From NCBI GenBank assembly GCA_024516155.1, contig JAJJXM010000084.1:1-64000 (forward strand): a DNA stretch of 64,000 bases. The letters run 5' to 3'. The stretch comes from Pyronema omphalodes. Taxonomy: Eukaryota; Ascomycota; Pezizomycetes; Pezizales; Pyronemataceae. The translations under genes and the position numbers were made by a program. Below are positions 38,493-49,932 of the stretch, one piece after another (the first letter of the stretch is position 1; each line of letters starts with the position of its first letter). A model generated the notes under the pieces. That model was not told where the DNA came from and did not search any database. It worked only from the letters and a program-made list of their open reading frames with translations.

Positions 38493-39246
38493 ACAATAGT
38501 GGTTTGATCAAGCACCTCAAATATTTTTTAAATGTTTTAAATTAATTACTAAACCACTCGCTCATTATATAACATGTCTCTAGCTATTGCCAGGTCCTCT
38601 ATCTATACATGCAGGAACCTCCCACCTCCCTCCTCACCCCTCTTACTCCTGCTCCTGCTCACTGTATAGTACCATTCGCTTTGTGCCTTTTTTAATTGAC
38701 CCTTACATATGCTGGAATCATGGATCGCTTCAATAAATAGACTTAGGTTTTCTGAGCATCCTGTTTGTCTGGTTAGCATTGTAGATATTTGTGGGGTTGG
38801 TTTGCAGTACTTGACTCAGCGAGTATCTAGAAGTTCATATCCCCCCCCCCCACCCCTCTCTCCCCTTTGTCCCTCCGGTGGCGTATGGTGTATGAAGTAG
38901 CAAATTCTGTAGAGGGACGAACATTTGACATGAGGAAAAACTTACAGTCAAACAAGACGGAAAGATGGAGGTGGAGAAACAAGTGAATGAAATGGATGAA
39001 GAACGAGGAACAACAACGGCAGAACGAACAGAACATAAGGAAGGGATGCGCACTAAGGCAATATCCACTTCCATCAACAAACAAAAACAGAACACAGCTC
39101 TACAGGTTAAAACTGAATGTTCAGTAGAACACTGCAGGGTGATTTATATGAACCATGGAAACGCCATCCCTAGGAAGTGGACTGTAGATGTTTATTTAAA
39201 CGTCAGAGGATAGTTCAAATAAACCCCGAAGAATAGGCGAAGAAGA

Positions 39247-39810
39247 AGGTGTTTATTTAAACACCCCTAGGGTGTTTAAATAAACCCTAAAGAATATGTA
39301 AAAAAGAAGGTGTTTATTTAAACATCCTTAAACACCCCTAGGGTGTTTAAATAAACCCTAAAGAATATGTAAAAAAGAAGGTGTTTATTTAAACATCCTT
39401 AAACACCCCTAGGGTGTTTAAATAAACACCAAAGAATAAGCGAAAAAAGAAGGTGTTTATTTAAACATCCTTAAACACCCCTAGGGTGTTTAAATAAACC
39501 CTAAAGAATATGTAAAAAAGAAGGTGTTTATTTAAACATCCTTAAACACCCCTAGGGTGTTTAAATAAACACCAAAGAATAAGCGAAAAAAGAAGGTGTT
39601 TATTTAAACATCCTTAAACACCCCTAGGGTGTTTAAATAAACACCAAAGAATAAGCGAAAAAGAAGGTGTTTATTTAAACATCCTTAAACACCTCTAGGG
39701 TGTTTATCTAAACACCCCTAGGATGTTTAAATAAATACCGAAGAATAAGCGAAAAAGAAGGTGTTTATTTAAACACCCCTAGGGTGTTTAAATAAACCCC
39801 ACAAAAAAAA
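39247..39810. repeat. ~71-bp palindromic tandem repeat
   Basis: Eight units, most 71-72 bp. Each contains the self-complementary core aaacacccctagggtgttt and an ending of the type aaagaataagcgaaaaa or aaagaatatgtaaaaaa. The two endings alternate between units, suggesting duplication of two-unit blocks. Unit seven is longer and carries an extra core. Confidence 0.92.
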
Positions 39811-40063
39811 AATCAAGGTAGTTGTTTAACTAAACAACGCTAGGTGGTTTAGCTAAACACCTTAAATCACACTAAACAACTTCGGTGTTTAGGGGTGTTT
39901 AACTAAACACTTTGAAACAACGATGGGTGGTTTAGCTCAACACCTTAAATCAGACTAAACAACTTTGGTGTTTAGGGTGTTTAACTAAACACTTTCGGTG
40001 TTTAGCTAAACCACGAAGGTGTTTGAACTAAACCACTCTCACTCGTTTTCTTGTACCATAGGG

Positions 40064-42068
40064 ATAAACGATATACGAATAATACAATTCCGCACAAACC
40101 CAACGCACCCTCAAAGCCCCCTTAGGCACAAGAATACATCCTTTTATCGTGATATGCACTGAATAATAATAGTAATAAAAAAAGGAACCAAAAAAAAATA
40201 CAAAAACAATAAAAAAACCAGAGATATTATGAAAAGATTTTATAACGATATGTTATAACAAAATCTTACAACGAAATATTACTCCAAGATGCTATATTAC
40301 TCCAAAACGCCACTCCAACCCGCCACACCAAACCGTAAAAAGACATGACGTTACGTTACGCCAAACCATTACGACAAGATATATGGGGTTTAACCCTGTC
40401 TAGCTGTCTAAGCCTGTAACCCTGTTTCTTTTTCCACTTCCACTTCCATTTTTCACCCCACTCCCACAGTTTTTACATTTAGGCTTATATGACATGGAGG
40501 TATAGGTAGGTTACACCCCGGGAAACCTGGGAGCCTATAGTGAGATAAGATGGGGATATCAAAGCAAGAGAGAGTTCATGAAGAGAGAACCCAGATAGAA
40601 GAAAGCAAGAGAGAGCCCATGGAGAGACGACCCCGGGAGCCCTGGGAGCCCAGAGAGCCCGAGAATCCAACAGTACCCAAGAAACCCATCCAGAAAACCC
40701 CCCAAGAACCCCAAGAACCCAAGAACCCAGAACCCAGAACCCAGAACCTCGAAGCCCAGAGCCCAGAACCCCGAATCCCGAACCCCCGAACCCCAAGAAC
40801 CCCAAGAACCCCAAGAACCCCGAACCCAGGGTCCAAGCCGAGAAGACCAGAGATGGCACCGAAAGCTCTGGGTTTAGTTAGGAGGGAGAGAATCATAATC
40901 TTGGAGGCTGGGGATTAAGGAGGCTGGGGATTCAACGAGCCTGGGGATTCAAGGAGCCTGGGGATTCAAGGAGTCGGTGAAGAAGAAGCCTGGGAGATCT
41001 GAGGGGTGAGGGCTGAGGGCTGAGGGGTGAGGGCTGAGGGATGTAAATTTGAGGATACAGGATGGGATATATAGTGTGGTATACGCCTTAACTTTCGTGT
41101 TGTAACCTACAGTCTACGAAGCCCGGTTAGTGGTTTCGAACTCTGGGGTGGTATACCTGAGGGGGCGTATAGGAATCGGATAGTCTGGTTTATAGGTAAT
41201 AACTGTTATGGTTGAAATATTAGTTGTATGATGGTATGATACTGATTGACCAGAGTTGGGGTTGGGGTTGATGGTTGGAATTGATGGTTGGAATTGATAT
41301 TTGGAATTGATAGTTGGAATAAATGGTTGCATGTAGGAAATGATAGGAGGGGGTGGTGATATTCCATGATTTATGTTGGATTGATCATGTGCTGTAGAGG
41401 CTTGTCCAATGTCGGGTACTATATCATATTTTCATGGTGAACGTGGCATCAGAAACATTTTCTTCTTATTTTTGCTCTTCCTTCTATGTTTTTTTTGTCT
41501 CCTTCTTGCTTCTTTCTTTCCTTTTCCTCTGCCCTCTCCCCTCCCCGCTCTGCCCTTGTTTTCATATCTGATATCTGTAACAAGTAAACCCGAAAGAAGA
41601 GATATGTAATAAATCTGAAAGGAGAGAAGATGTATAATAAAATTCTGTCTATTTCCAACTCCAACTCGAAACTCCAACTCCAACTCCAACTCCAAACTCC
41701 CTTAAAAAAAAAAAAAGTAATCCCTCCTAGTTTTCTCCGGCATGACGTATAATGTACAGTTGATGTTTTTGTTTATGTATTGTTGGGTATTGTGTTATTC
41801 TTCCACCTCCTGTCTCCCTGGTCTCCTAAGTTCATCTCCTACGGCCTCCTACGTTCATTGGAGTTCGACATTGGATTTCCTTTTCGCGTTTTGGCGTAAC
41901 TTGGCGTAATCTGCTGGACTTTGTTGGACTTTGTTGGACCTTATCAAACCTTTTGAAACACCGTCAGAACTTGATCATACTTTACCAGCTCTTACCATCC
42001 CCTACCAGGCCTTACCATCCTTCCTCAAGCCCATCAGATCCCATCACACCCCATCAACCTCCTCAAAC
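40064..42068. other. intergenic, simple-repeat rich
   Basis: No gene recognised. 40660-40840 is a ccaagaacc/cccgaaccc-type minisatellite. 41640-41700 holds ctccaa repeats. 41960-42060 is a run of related ttaccat/ccatca words. Confidence 0.5.
40660..40840 (+). repeat. CCAAGAACC-type minisatellite
   Basis: Imperfect 9-12 bp units keep both strands open and create spurious Pro-rich and Gly/Leu-rich frames. Confidence 0.8.
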
Positions 42069-42720
42069 CTAAGCCACCTCCTCCACCTCCCCAGTCTCCA
42101 AACCCCTCCCCCTTCCAATACCCACATACTCCCAAACGCCGCCACCCTGCCCCTTCAACATCCTCAACGTATCCTGCGCCAACCCAAACGCCACACCCAC
42201 CAACAACCCCTTCTTCGCCGTCCTAACCGCCAGCCCATAACTCAACCTATCTATCCCCTGATCAGCCCTCTTATCCCTCCTATCCTCACTAGGACAACTT
42301 ACGCCACCCCGCAAATCCCCCCGCCAGTCCCATAGCAGCAACCACAGTATTCCCCGCATCCACCCTCCCCCGGAGTCTATCCACCGCATCCTCCATAATC
42401 GTAAACCCAGCCCCCCAAGCCGCCATTCCAACCCCCATCCTAACCCCCCCTAATACCCCCCCGTACATTACCCGGTAGTTCTTGGTTTTGTGGTAGAAAT
42501 ACCAGCCCTTTGTCGTCGTTGGTGCTCGGTGCGTGTTTTCGGCTCGGAATTGTAGGGCGGCCTTTCGGCCGCCGAGGGAACCGCCGAGGAAGAGTCCGAC
42601 GAGGAAGGAGACGGTGGAGAGCGTGGGGAGGCGGAGCGCGAAGGGGAGGCCGAGGCGGGGGTAGGGGGCGGAGGTGCTGCTGGGCGGAGAGACGGTGGGG
42701 ACGCTGCTGGAGAGTGACAT
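42069..42720 (-). CDS. putative Tim17/Tim22/Tim23-family mitochondrial membrane protein
   Basis: Two minus-strand exons, 42720-42303 and 42250-42069, join across a 52-bp intron (GTAAGT donor, acceptor GATAG) and give 199 residues. An N-terminal Ser/Pro-rich segment is followed by Gly-rich hydrophobic helices: STVSFLVGLFLGGSLGG, VMYGGVLGGVRMGVGMAAWGA, NTVVAAMGLAGGFAGW and KGLLVGVAFGLAQD. Between the first two lies a charged loop with KGWYFYHKTKN. The repeated small-residue helices are the pattern of the Tim17-type fold found in import translocases and complex I assembly factors. I cannot choose among these. The assignment is by pattern, not by a diagnostic motif. It is followed upstream by Dom34 on the same strand, 0.4 kb away. 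Confidence 0.65.
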
Positions 42721-43122
42721 GGTGGTGATTTGTTGGTGTGAAGTGGTCGGGAGGGTTGGAGGGATTGGATGCGGTGTGAACTGAAGGTCGCGTAGGGTGC
42801 TAGCGTGGTGGGGTTGCCTGCTGGGATGTAGGTAATGGAAGGGATTATTTCTGGATGCAGTAATTACGACGAAAACAGAAGATCATAGAGAGAAGGAAAG
42901 GGTAGATTACAGAGGCTGCAACTGGAATTTACATATGTACAACGTCACAAGCAGGATTATAGACTACAGAGCACAAAGCACAGGTCACAGATCACAGTTT
43001 AAGTCATTAAATTATATTTTCAAGGATATATTACATTATAATACAAAAAACCCGCTTTCCCCAAACAAAAACAAAAACCCAAACCAAAAACATTTATTCC
43101 ATTGCCTCAAATATCAATCTTT
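42721..43122. other. short intergenic spacer
   Basis: Promoter side of the Tim17-like gene and 3' side of Dom34. Nothing else is recognised. Confidence 0.5.
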
Positions 43123-44339
43123 CTACTCCCAAACCTCATCATCCATATCCTCATCCTCTTCAACATCCAGATCCTCCAAAGGAAACGACAACATCGCGGC
43201 AATCCCTCCAATCTGCGCCAACCTAATCCCACTTTCATGAATCGACGACAACACCAAAACCTCCCCACCATACTTCTCCACCTCTTCCTTGGCCTCTACC
43301 CACTTCTTTCTTTCCGCCGGGTCATTGCTCCGATATATACTATCATTCACCAACAACGTAGCCACAGATCCTTTCTCCACCGCCTTCTCAACCGGTCCCT
43401 TTCCATACCAAGCTCTCAACTCATCCGTGGTAATCATCTCCATAAACTTTTCCACCGCGGCAGTTTCCTTGGCGAACCGAGTATCCTGGAGTCTGGCCTT
43501 AACAGTCGGGGAGGCTAACATTTCGTTTAGGGCGAATTTATGACCACTTGAGGTATGTTCACAAATAAACTTTCCCTTTGATTTCAGCATTATTTTATCG
43601 CCTACTTTCGTCGCGTTGGTGAAGATATATTCGCGTAACCGTTGCGCCAGGTATCCAGGGGATCCGATGAGAACAACTTTTAATTTCTCAATGTCGAAAA
43701 GTCGAGAAAATGCCGAAGAAATAGCAGCGTAGAATTTCTGCATTCCTTTATCATGGGCTTCAGTATTCGACCCCCTCTTTTTCGGTATAACCATTTCCAC
43801 CCGCTGTTTCAAAACTGTGATATGTTCCCCGACCGCACAAATCGTAGCTAATCCTTCGTGGAGAGTAATCGCGGCAATCTCGGCTCCTTCCCCGGGGTTA
43901 CAGGCTTTCTTTAATTCCTCCACAGCAACGGAATCCCAGCTGGATTTATAAAGCGTGAAATTCCGGTGGAGTTCGAGATCGAGCGTATGGTATTGTCCCA
44001 AGGTGACATAGGCATTTTCTTCGCAGGTTCGTCCGGAAAGATGAAGTTGGCTGGAGGACGGGTCGAAATCGATTTTTTCGATAATTAAGGTAAGGACAGT
44101 GTGTACCCGCTTGGAGGAACTGGAACCGGTGGCTTCGTCTCCGACTGTAACTCGTCGTAATGCATCGGTACGGAGCTTGTCGAGAGGTCGGATTATGTTG
44201 TAGCTATGCCACTGGGAGATGTCAGCGCTGTCGTGGGAAACGTGGGATTAGGGTTACGAACCATGTCTTCGGGGATCTCGGGGCGGAGTGTGACGGATCC
44301 ATCGCCGTCTTTGGTAATGTTGTTTTTAATAAGATGCAT
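43123..44339 (-). CDS. dom34: Dom34/Pelota ribosome-rescue factor
   Basis: eRF1-like protein that with Hbs1 recognises stalled ribosomes in no-go and non-stop decay and splits them. Exons 44339-44262 and 44211-43123 give 388 residues, the usual length. The N-terminus MHLIKNNI..DGDGSVTLRPE and PEDMWHSYN are family landmarks. RVTVGDEATG follows in the RNA-binding domain. The central domain holds LKVVLIGSPGYLAQ in place of an eRF1 GGQ loop, so peptide hydrolysis is not expected. The C-terminal domain includes AVEKGSVATLLVNDSIYR and ends in an acidic tail (EEDEDMDDEVWE), as usual for Pelota. The 50-bp intron has an unusual donor, GTTCGT, with a normal acceptor (CCCAG). The join is supported by the unbroken PEDM-WHSYN motif. 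Confidence 0.95.
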
Positions 44340-45030
44340 TTTGTGGGGTAGTTCTTGGTAAAAGCGCCGAATGTGCTAAAGATGCGGAAGGTACTAAAGG
44401 CGCCGAAGATACTAAACGCGCGGAGGAGGCTTAAGGTGCAAAAAGTGCCAAGTCGCGGAAGTCGCTGAAGGATATATGTAGAAATGTCCGAAGATACCGA
44501 AGACTCCAAAACTGTTATACGTGTGAAAAGTGACTTAGAGATAATGTATATTACGCCAGGAATGCGCTTAGACTGATCGAGCAGTTGGAGTACGGTAATA
44601 GCTGTAACGGAGGTATAGTGGTTGGTATATAGTGATTGGTATATGATATTTAGAAGTTGGTATATGGTATTTAGAGGTTGGTATCAGAGATTGGTATATG
44701 GCGCTCGATACCTAGTGTTCGATATCTAGTAACAGCCGCAGCGTCGGGCAGTAGGTAGTATTTATAACAGCGTGTAGTGTGCGGCGTACGGCGTATGGCG
44801 TATGGCGTCGGCCAATGTGTAGCGAAACGCAGTGAAACGCCGTGAGACGCCGTGAAATAATGCCCAACAAAGTGTGACGACGTTTTGGCTATCGGACCAG
44901 ACAGCGGAAAGAGGCGAGAGGCGCGAGGCGAGGGGGATGGTGATGCTGATGCTGATGGTGATGATGTAATGAGTGCGGGGTGAACCGTCATGCACGAGTA
45001 CATACATAGAACGGTATGCTGCATATAGTC

Positions 45031-45645
45031 TAGTGCGGCTCTTCCAGACAACTATACCCCATCAACGTAGCTAGATTAAACACAGCCACGGTTTTAGTAG
45101 TCTAGTGGTATACTTTTCCATAAGCTGCCGGAAGGTAATGGGTTCGAATCCTGTGTCTCTCCCACTCCCAGAGGTACCAAGGCGCCTGGTGTCTGGTGTC
45201 AATGTATGGGTACCGGGCTTTCGTAGTTTCGTAGTTTCGTAGTTTCGTGGTTTCGTAGTTTCGTAGTTTCGTAGTTTCGTAGTTTCGTAGTTTCGTGGTC
45301 CGGGGGTTCCGGGGTTTCGGGGTTTCGGGGTATATGTAATGAGTACTCGTACAACATAACCAGTCTCCATCATCATCCACCAATCCTGGGATCTGAAATA
45401 TTCCAGTGCAGCTCTTCCAACGACCAGCCAAAACCGCCGCACCCTCCAGGCTCCGTTTAACTATAGCTAGAAAGCAACAGGAAAGCAACGAGTTCAAACC
45501 CTCCCTCTATCACTCCCTGAGTTTCGAGAGGGAAGTGCAAGTACACATATGATGATGCTCTAGTCTGTATCTCCAGGGTCTATCTACCAGCCATGGCTCA
45601 TCCCGCTGGATACTGAATATATCACGGGTTCAAATCTCCGACTCT
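45031..45645 (+). other. tRNA-like segments with A- and B-box motifs, possible SINE or tRNA pseudogene cluster
   Basis: Three segments carry RNA polymerase III B-box-like words: ggttcgaatcc at 45141-45151, gagttcaaaccct at about 45491-45503 and gggttcaaatctc at about 45618-45630. The first also has an A-box-like tagtctagtgg at 45098-45108. A block gtgc(g/a)gctcttcca occurs 374 bp apart before the first two. None folds into a full cloverleaf by eye, so these are not working tRNA genes; a tRNA-derived SINE is possible. Confidence 0.35.
45222..45325 (+). repeat. 9-bp tandem repeat (tttcgtagt)n
   Basis: About eleven copies, grading into ggggtttcg variants at the right end. Confidence 0.9.
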
Positions 45646-45865
45646 CATAGGTGTCACTGGGTTACTGGATTACTGGGTTACTGGGTTACTGGCTTACTGG
45701 ATTACTATGGGTTTATTCTTATCCTCATCTCAAGTCTCAAGGTTCACGGAGCTGGGGATGGGAGCTAGAGATGGGAGGTTTTCGTTTTACATACTGGTTT
45801 TACTGGTTTTACTGGTTCCTTCATTGCTTGGGTACTGCCTGTGTAGTAACTGTGTAGTGACTGTG

Positions 45866-45922
45866 TAATACCACAGTAATACCACAGTAATACCACAGTA
45901 ATACCACAGTAATACCACAGTA
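45866..45922 (+). repeat. 11-bp tandem repeat (taataccacag)n
   Basis: Five near-perfect copies. Confidence 0.9.
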
Positions 45923-46668
45923 GTGGCGCTATGTACATACATAGACGAGTATGCTTTCTTAGCTGTACATACATACATAACCATAGGCTAATAACAAGTT
46001 TGGAATAAGTTTTTGGAATAAACTTTGCTTTAAACCCCTTTGAAACCCCAGGTAAACACTCCCGGTCACAGCCCCTACATAAGACATTCAAAAATTCAAG
46101 AGATTCAAGGTTGAGCCCCAGGGAGCCTTATTAGGTGATTTATGTAGTTTATATGGTTAAACAATTTCGGCTAGATAGCATTATGATTTCATTTTCTCAT
46201 CTCAAGTCTCACGTAGGCTTTAGTGCATTGATTGGAGTGTGTATGTATGATTAGAATAGATAACCGGTTCAAGGGTTGACCAAGTTATCACATAGATTAC
46301 AGACATCAGGGCATCAGGGCATCAGAAACCCAAGCATACACATCACGTGAACAGACATCACAACATCACAACGTAACAAACACAAGCATAAACATCACAG
46401 CATGAAACATCTTAAAGTGAAAACTAAGTTTCAATTTCCGAAACCGCAATGTATCCAATGCTATATAATGTATATAAGTGTAGGAAAGTAAGAAAGAAAA
46501 AAAAAAAAAAAAAGCCCAAACCCAATACCCAACCAAACTTTTTTTTGGAAAGCCCCCTTTAAAACAACAACGCCGAAAAAATTCAAAACAACAAAACAGT
46601 CAAGGGCTGCAACTACGCAAACCCAATGACAAAGAAACTCCTGTACTCAAACTCGAATCTTCATTCGC

Positions 46669-48499
46669 TTAAGCGTAGAGCTTCTTGTTGAACTCGTGCA
46701 ATCCATGCACGTTACCCTCAGCCTGTGCGCTGACAGTACGGACCTCAAATCTAACAGTTCCCTCCTCAACACCCTTCTGGAGCTCCTCAATGCTCTGGAC
46801 TCCAATGTCCTGGAGAGAGTGCTGAAGACCAGCCTGCAAGTAGGGAACAAACTTGGTGACGGAACCACGGTCCAAGACGGATCCGGAGACTCCCTGGGCA
46901 ACACGGACCTTGTCACCCTCAGAGAAGTAACGTCCGGTGGCGGCGTTGTCGGAAGACTTCTGGCTCTCCATAGCATCAATGGATCCCATACCACGGTAAG
47001 CCTTGACAAGCTTTCCGTCAGGAGACAAGAAGTACTTTCCGGGAGACTCGGTGGTTCCGGCAAGAAGACCTCCCATCATGACAGTGCTGGCTCCAAGAGC
47101 AATAGCCTTGACAATGTGACCAACGTTCTGGACTCCTCCGTCGGCGATACAAGGAACACCGAAGCGGCGGGCAAACTCGCAGATGGAGTAGACAGCGGTA
47201 GCCTGGGGACGTCCGACAGCCATAACCTCCTGGGTGATACAGGCAGATCCAGATCCCATTCCAATACGGAGACCGTCAGCACCGGCGGCAATGAGGTTGG
47301 CGGCCTGCTCACGGGTAACGACGTTTCCGGCGATAACCTGGAGGTCGGGGAAGGTGGCCTTGATCCACTTCAACATGCTGATCTGGTAGAGGGAGTTACC
47401 CTGGGAAGAGTCCATGATAACAACGTCGAGACCAGCCTCGACGAGCTTGTGCAAACGGGCCTTGTCGTCCTCACGGGTTCCGATAGCGGCTCCGCAAAGA
47501 AGCTGCTTGGAGTCGGGGAGCTTGGAGGCGAGAGGGAAGTGAAGGTTCTTCATGAGGTCGGAGCGGGAGAGGAGAGCGGTAAGGTTTCCGTTGGCGTCAA
47601 TGACAGGAAGTTTGCCCTTCTTGGAGGAACGGAGGAGCTCGTTGGCAGCAGCAAGGGTGATTCCCTCAGGGGCGGTGATAAGGTCGGTGGTCATGACCTC
47701 GGAAAGGGGAGTGGTGTTGTCGTTGTGGAACTGGATGTCACGCATGGTGACAATTCCGACGAGCTTGGAGTGAAGCTTTCCATCCTCTGAAAAATGCTGT
47801 TAGCATGTGTGACGGGAAAGAAATTGAAGAAAAAGTGGTAATTTTAGGGATGGCTCAGTTCCGTCTTGAAACATATGGAATAAATTGTTCGACATAGAAA
47901 TTCAGGCGAAGTAGTAACATCATCACCCAGGGGCATTGTGGTAGGATTGCGATAAGAACGTACCAGTGACGGGGATTCCAGCAAATCCGTTCTCCTCCTT
48001 AACCTTGCGGACGTCTCCAACGGTGTGCTTGGGGCTCATGACGACAGGGTCGAGAATGAATCCGTTCTCGTACTTCTTGACCTTGCGGACCATCTCGGCC
48101 TGCTCCTCAGCGCTGCAGTTGTGGTGGATAATTCCGAGTCCTCCGAGAAGAGCCATGAAGATGGCCATGTCGGTCTCGGTGACAGTGTCCATGGGGGAGG
48201 AAACGAGAGGGAGCTTGAGGGAGATCTTCTTGGTGATCTTGGAGTCGAGGGTGACCTCGTGGGCGGAGAAACCGATGTAGCCGGGGAGGATGAGGAAATC
48301 ATTGTAGCTGTTCAAGTCAGTATGGACGCAATCGACTGTGAACATAGGATACAGACGTCAATCCTCCGCGCTTGTCGGAGTCCAAGAGAGACTTGACATC
48401 TAAGCCGTCCCGCTTGTAATCCTGGTTGAGAACCTCAACAGCGGACTTCCAGTCGAGCACTTCGACGGGGGCACCGGTGGCGGAAGTAGTGGAAGGCAT
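46669..48499 (-). CDS. inosine-5'-monophosphate dehydrogenase
   Basis: Cytosolic enzyme that oxidises IMP to XMP with NAD, the committed step of GTP synthesis. Exons 48499-48357, 48307-47964 and 47786-46669 give 534 residues, the normal fungal length. The canonical [13 protein letters not shown] is restored exactly by the first splice. Two CBS domains occupy about residues 120-235 (MRDIQFH and LSRSDLMKN belong to them). The catalytic loop [13 protein letters not shown] places the nucleophilic cysteine at residue 345. The flap region with [10 protein letters not shown] and the C-terminal HEFNKKLYA are as in other fungi. The strong codon bias leaves a long antisense reading frame over exon 3. 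It is the orthologue of yeast IMD genes and bacterial guaB. It is divergent from the IQGAP gene, 1.4 kb away. Confidence 0.97.
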
Positions 48500-49932
48500 T
48501 GTGTTGTATGTATTAGGAGGGCGTATAAAAAAAAAAAGGTGAATCTCTTCAGATCCAAGGACTTGGGAAACGGGTGATGACCGGTCCAAGCAAAAGAAAT
48601 CAAAGTGCTCGGGGGTTGGGGTGAATTTATGGTTATTTCCTTGCGTGTGGCGGGGCAGCTTAGCGGGGAAGTTTCTGTGTGCTGAAAAGTCTTGCCGGCG
48701 TCGGAGGGGCTTGCTGGACCGATGAGAGTCAAATTTTCGTTCTCGACTGGAACTTGCCCTGACTTGGCGGCGGGTTAGGCGAGATGGGGCATGGTGCTGA
48801 GATAGTATTACTGGATTGGGTTAGTATGGTTACTGCTGAACATCGGGTGGCGCGTGCTGTGCTGCGGTGAAGAGCCGCGTGTGTCATGTGACTGGATGGT
48901 ATAGATGAGTCAGCAATGTTTGTCATGGTCAGTCAGTCAGTCGGTGTGTTTTTGGACTTGGGAGTTGGGACGATGTCGTTGCCACCGCGGTGCTCGACCT
49001 TGCAAGGACTGGGAGTGTCCAGCGTTGCGTAGTCAGCCCTGTCTATCAGCCTCGTTGCTCAGCCTCGTTGCTCAGCCTTGCATCAGCTGCATCAGCTGCA
49101 CTGGTTGCACACCCCACCACGCAGCATTCGCAGCACCGGTGATCGTGGAAGCTGCCTTTGACGAGCACACAAACAGTCTGTAGTAGCAAGACGGGAGAAA
49201 GCGAAGAGAGTCAACAGAGAAAATAAAATAAAAATGATTACAATTAATTTCAAAAATAATCAAATTCATCTCTTTTTCATCTCTTTTTCTCTTTTATTCT
49301 TCTGCTTGTAATTATAAAAACACAAAAACACAACTCTTCACCGTCCTGCATCTGTCGCAGCTGCCCCTCAACAACTGGAATTTCACTCTTTTCCCAAAGT
49401 TGCTACAGTCAACACAGCTACCCTCCTCTCCCTTCTCTCCAAGCAATACAGACCACTCTCCCGTCCAGCCAGTGCCAAATCCATTCCTCATCACCACAAA
49501 TACCTCCGCTCCCTCCGCCGGCTTGTCTCACTCGGAAATCAACATCACCACAAATCCATCTTAGCCGGGTCAGGATTAACCAATACGCAGCCCTACCAAG
49601 ATACATAAAATACACGACCAAACACAGCATCTACGCATACAACTCTAATTACCCGCCGACGCCAAAACCTGCACGGGAATCATCCGAATCTGACATCAAC
49701 CTAGCAAGGGCGGCTCTGTTGAATCATCAAATCCACCGGAAAACAACCCCTCATACCTGAAACATAAACACTGATCACCATCTCTGCGACCCGAGTTACG
49801 ATCTTCACGACTCTCCCACGCAATCGTCACGACCCCCAACGACCCCCCACGTCCCCCTCCCCTCCCCACCTCCCCAACCTCCTCCATATCGCCGATTGAG
49901 CGGGCATCCTCACCCGCTCAACAGTACATGCC
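48500..49932. other. divergent promoter region between IMPDH and IQGAP
   Basis: No gene recognised. This 1.4-kb interval must hold both promoters. CT-rich tracts at 49770-49890 precede the IQGAP start. Confidence 0.5.

Larger units (their letters stand above)
38106..40063. mobile_element. candidate non-autonomous DNA transposon with AAACACC-rich arrays
   Basis: A 1,958-bp block bounded by 13-bp terminal inverted repeats: CCCTGTGGTACAA at 38106-38118, matched 12 of 13 by the reverse complement of 40051-40063. Both ends are flanked by the direct 4-mer ATAA (38102-38105 and 40064-40067), which could be a target-site duplication. Inside are a left array of AAACACC units (about 38125-38492) and a right array of ~71-bp palindromic units plus gtttaactaaac units (about 39185-40045). 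The centre (38500-39180) has no transposase; the best frame is 82 codons without a motif. CCCT ends with a 4-bp duplication recall piggyBac-type elements, whose target is usually TTAA, but this is inference. Confidence 0.5.
44340..46668. other. intergenic, simple repeats and tRNA-like sequences
   Basis: No protein gene recognised. It contains short-period repeats (45222-45325, 45655-45700, 45866-45922), a duplicated ggctcttcca block and three tRNA-promoter-like segments (separate entry). Confidence 0.55.

Noticed and set aside
38150..40045. AAACACC arrays considered as telomeric or subtelomeric repeat
   Set aside because: The unit is not TTAGGG-like, is internal, and ordinary housekeeping genes follow. 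The inverted ends fit a transposon better.
38106..40063. Repeat arrays considered as a CRISPR array
   Set aside because: The units are contiguous or palindromic without unique spacers, and the surrounding genes are eukaryotic.
40485..40918. Gly/Leu-rich (minus) and Pro/Glu-rich (plus) frames of over 100 codons
   Set aside because: Both come from the same 9-12 bp minisatellite on opposite strands. No conserved ends or homology pattern.
45091..45165. First tRNA-like segment as a functional tRNA gene
   Set aside because: The B box is good, but the anticodon stem and acceptor stem do not pair, so a working tRNA is unlikely.
46696..47790. 364-codon plus-strand reading frame opposite IMP dehydrogenase
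   Set aside because: It is antisense to exon 3 of a strongly codon-biased conserved gene, has Ser/Gly/Val-rich composition and no domain. It is a codon-usage shadow.
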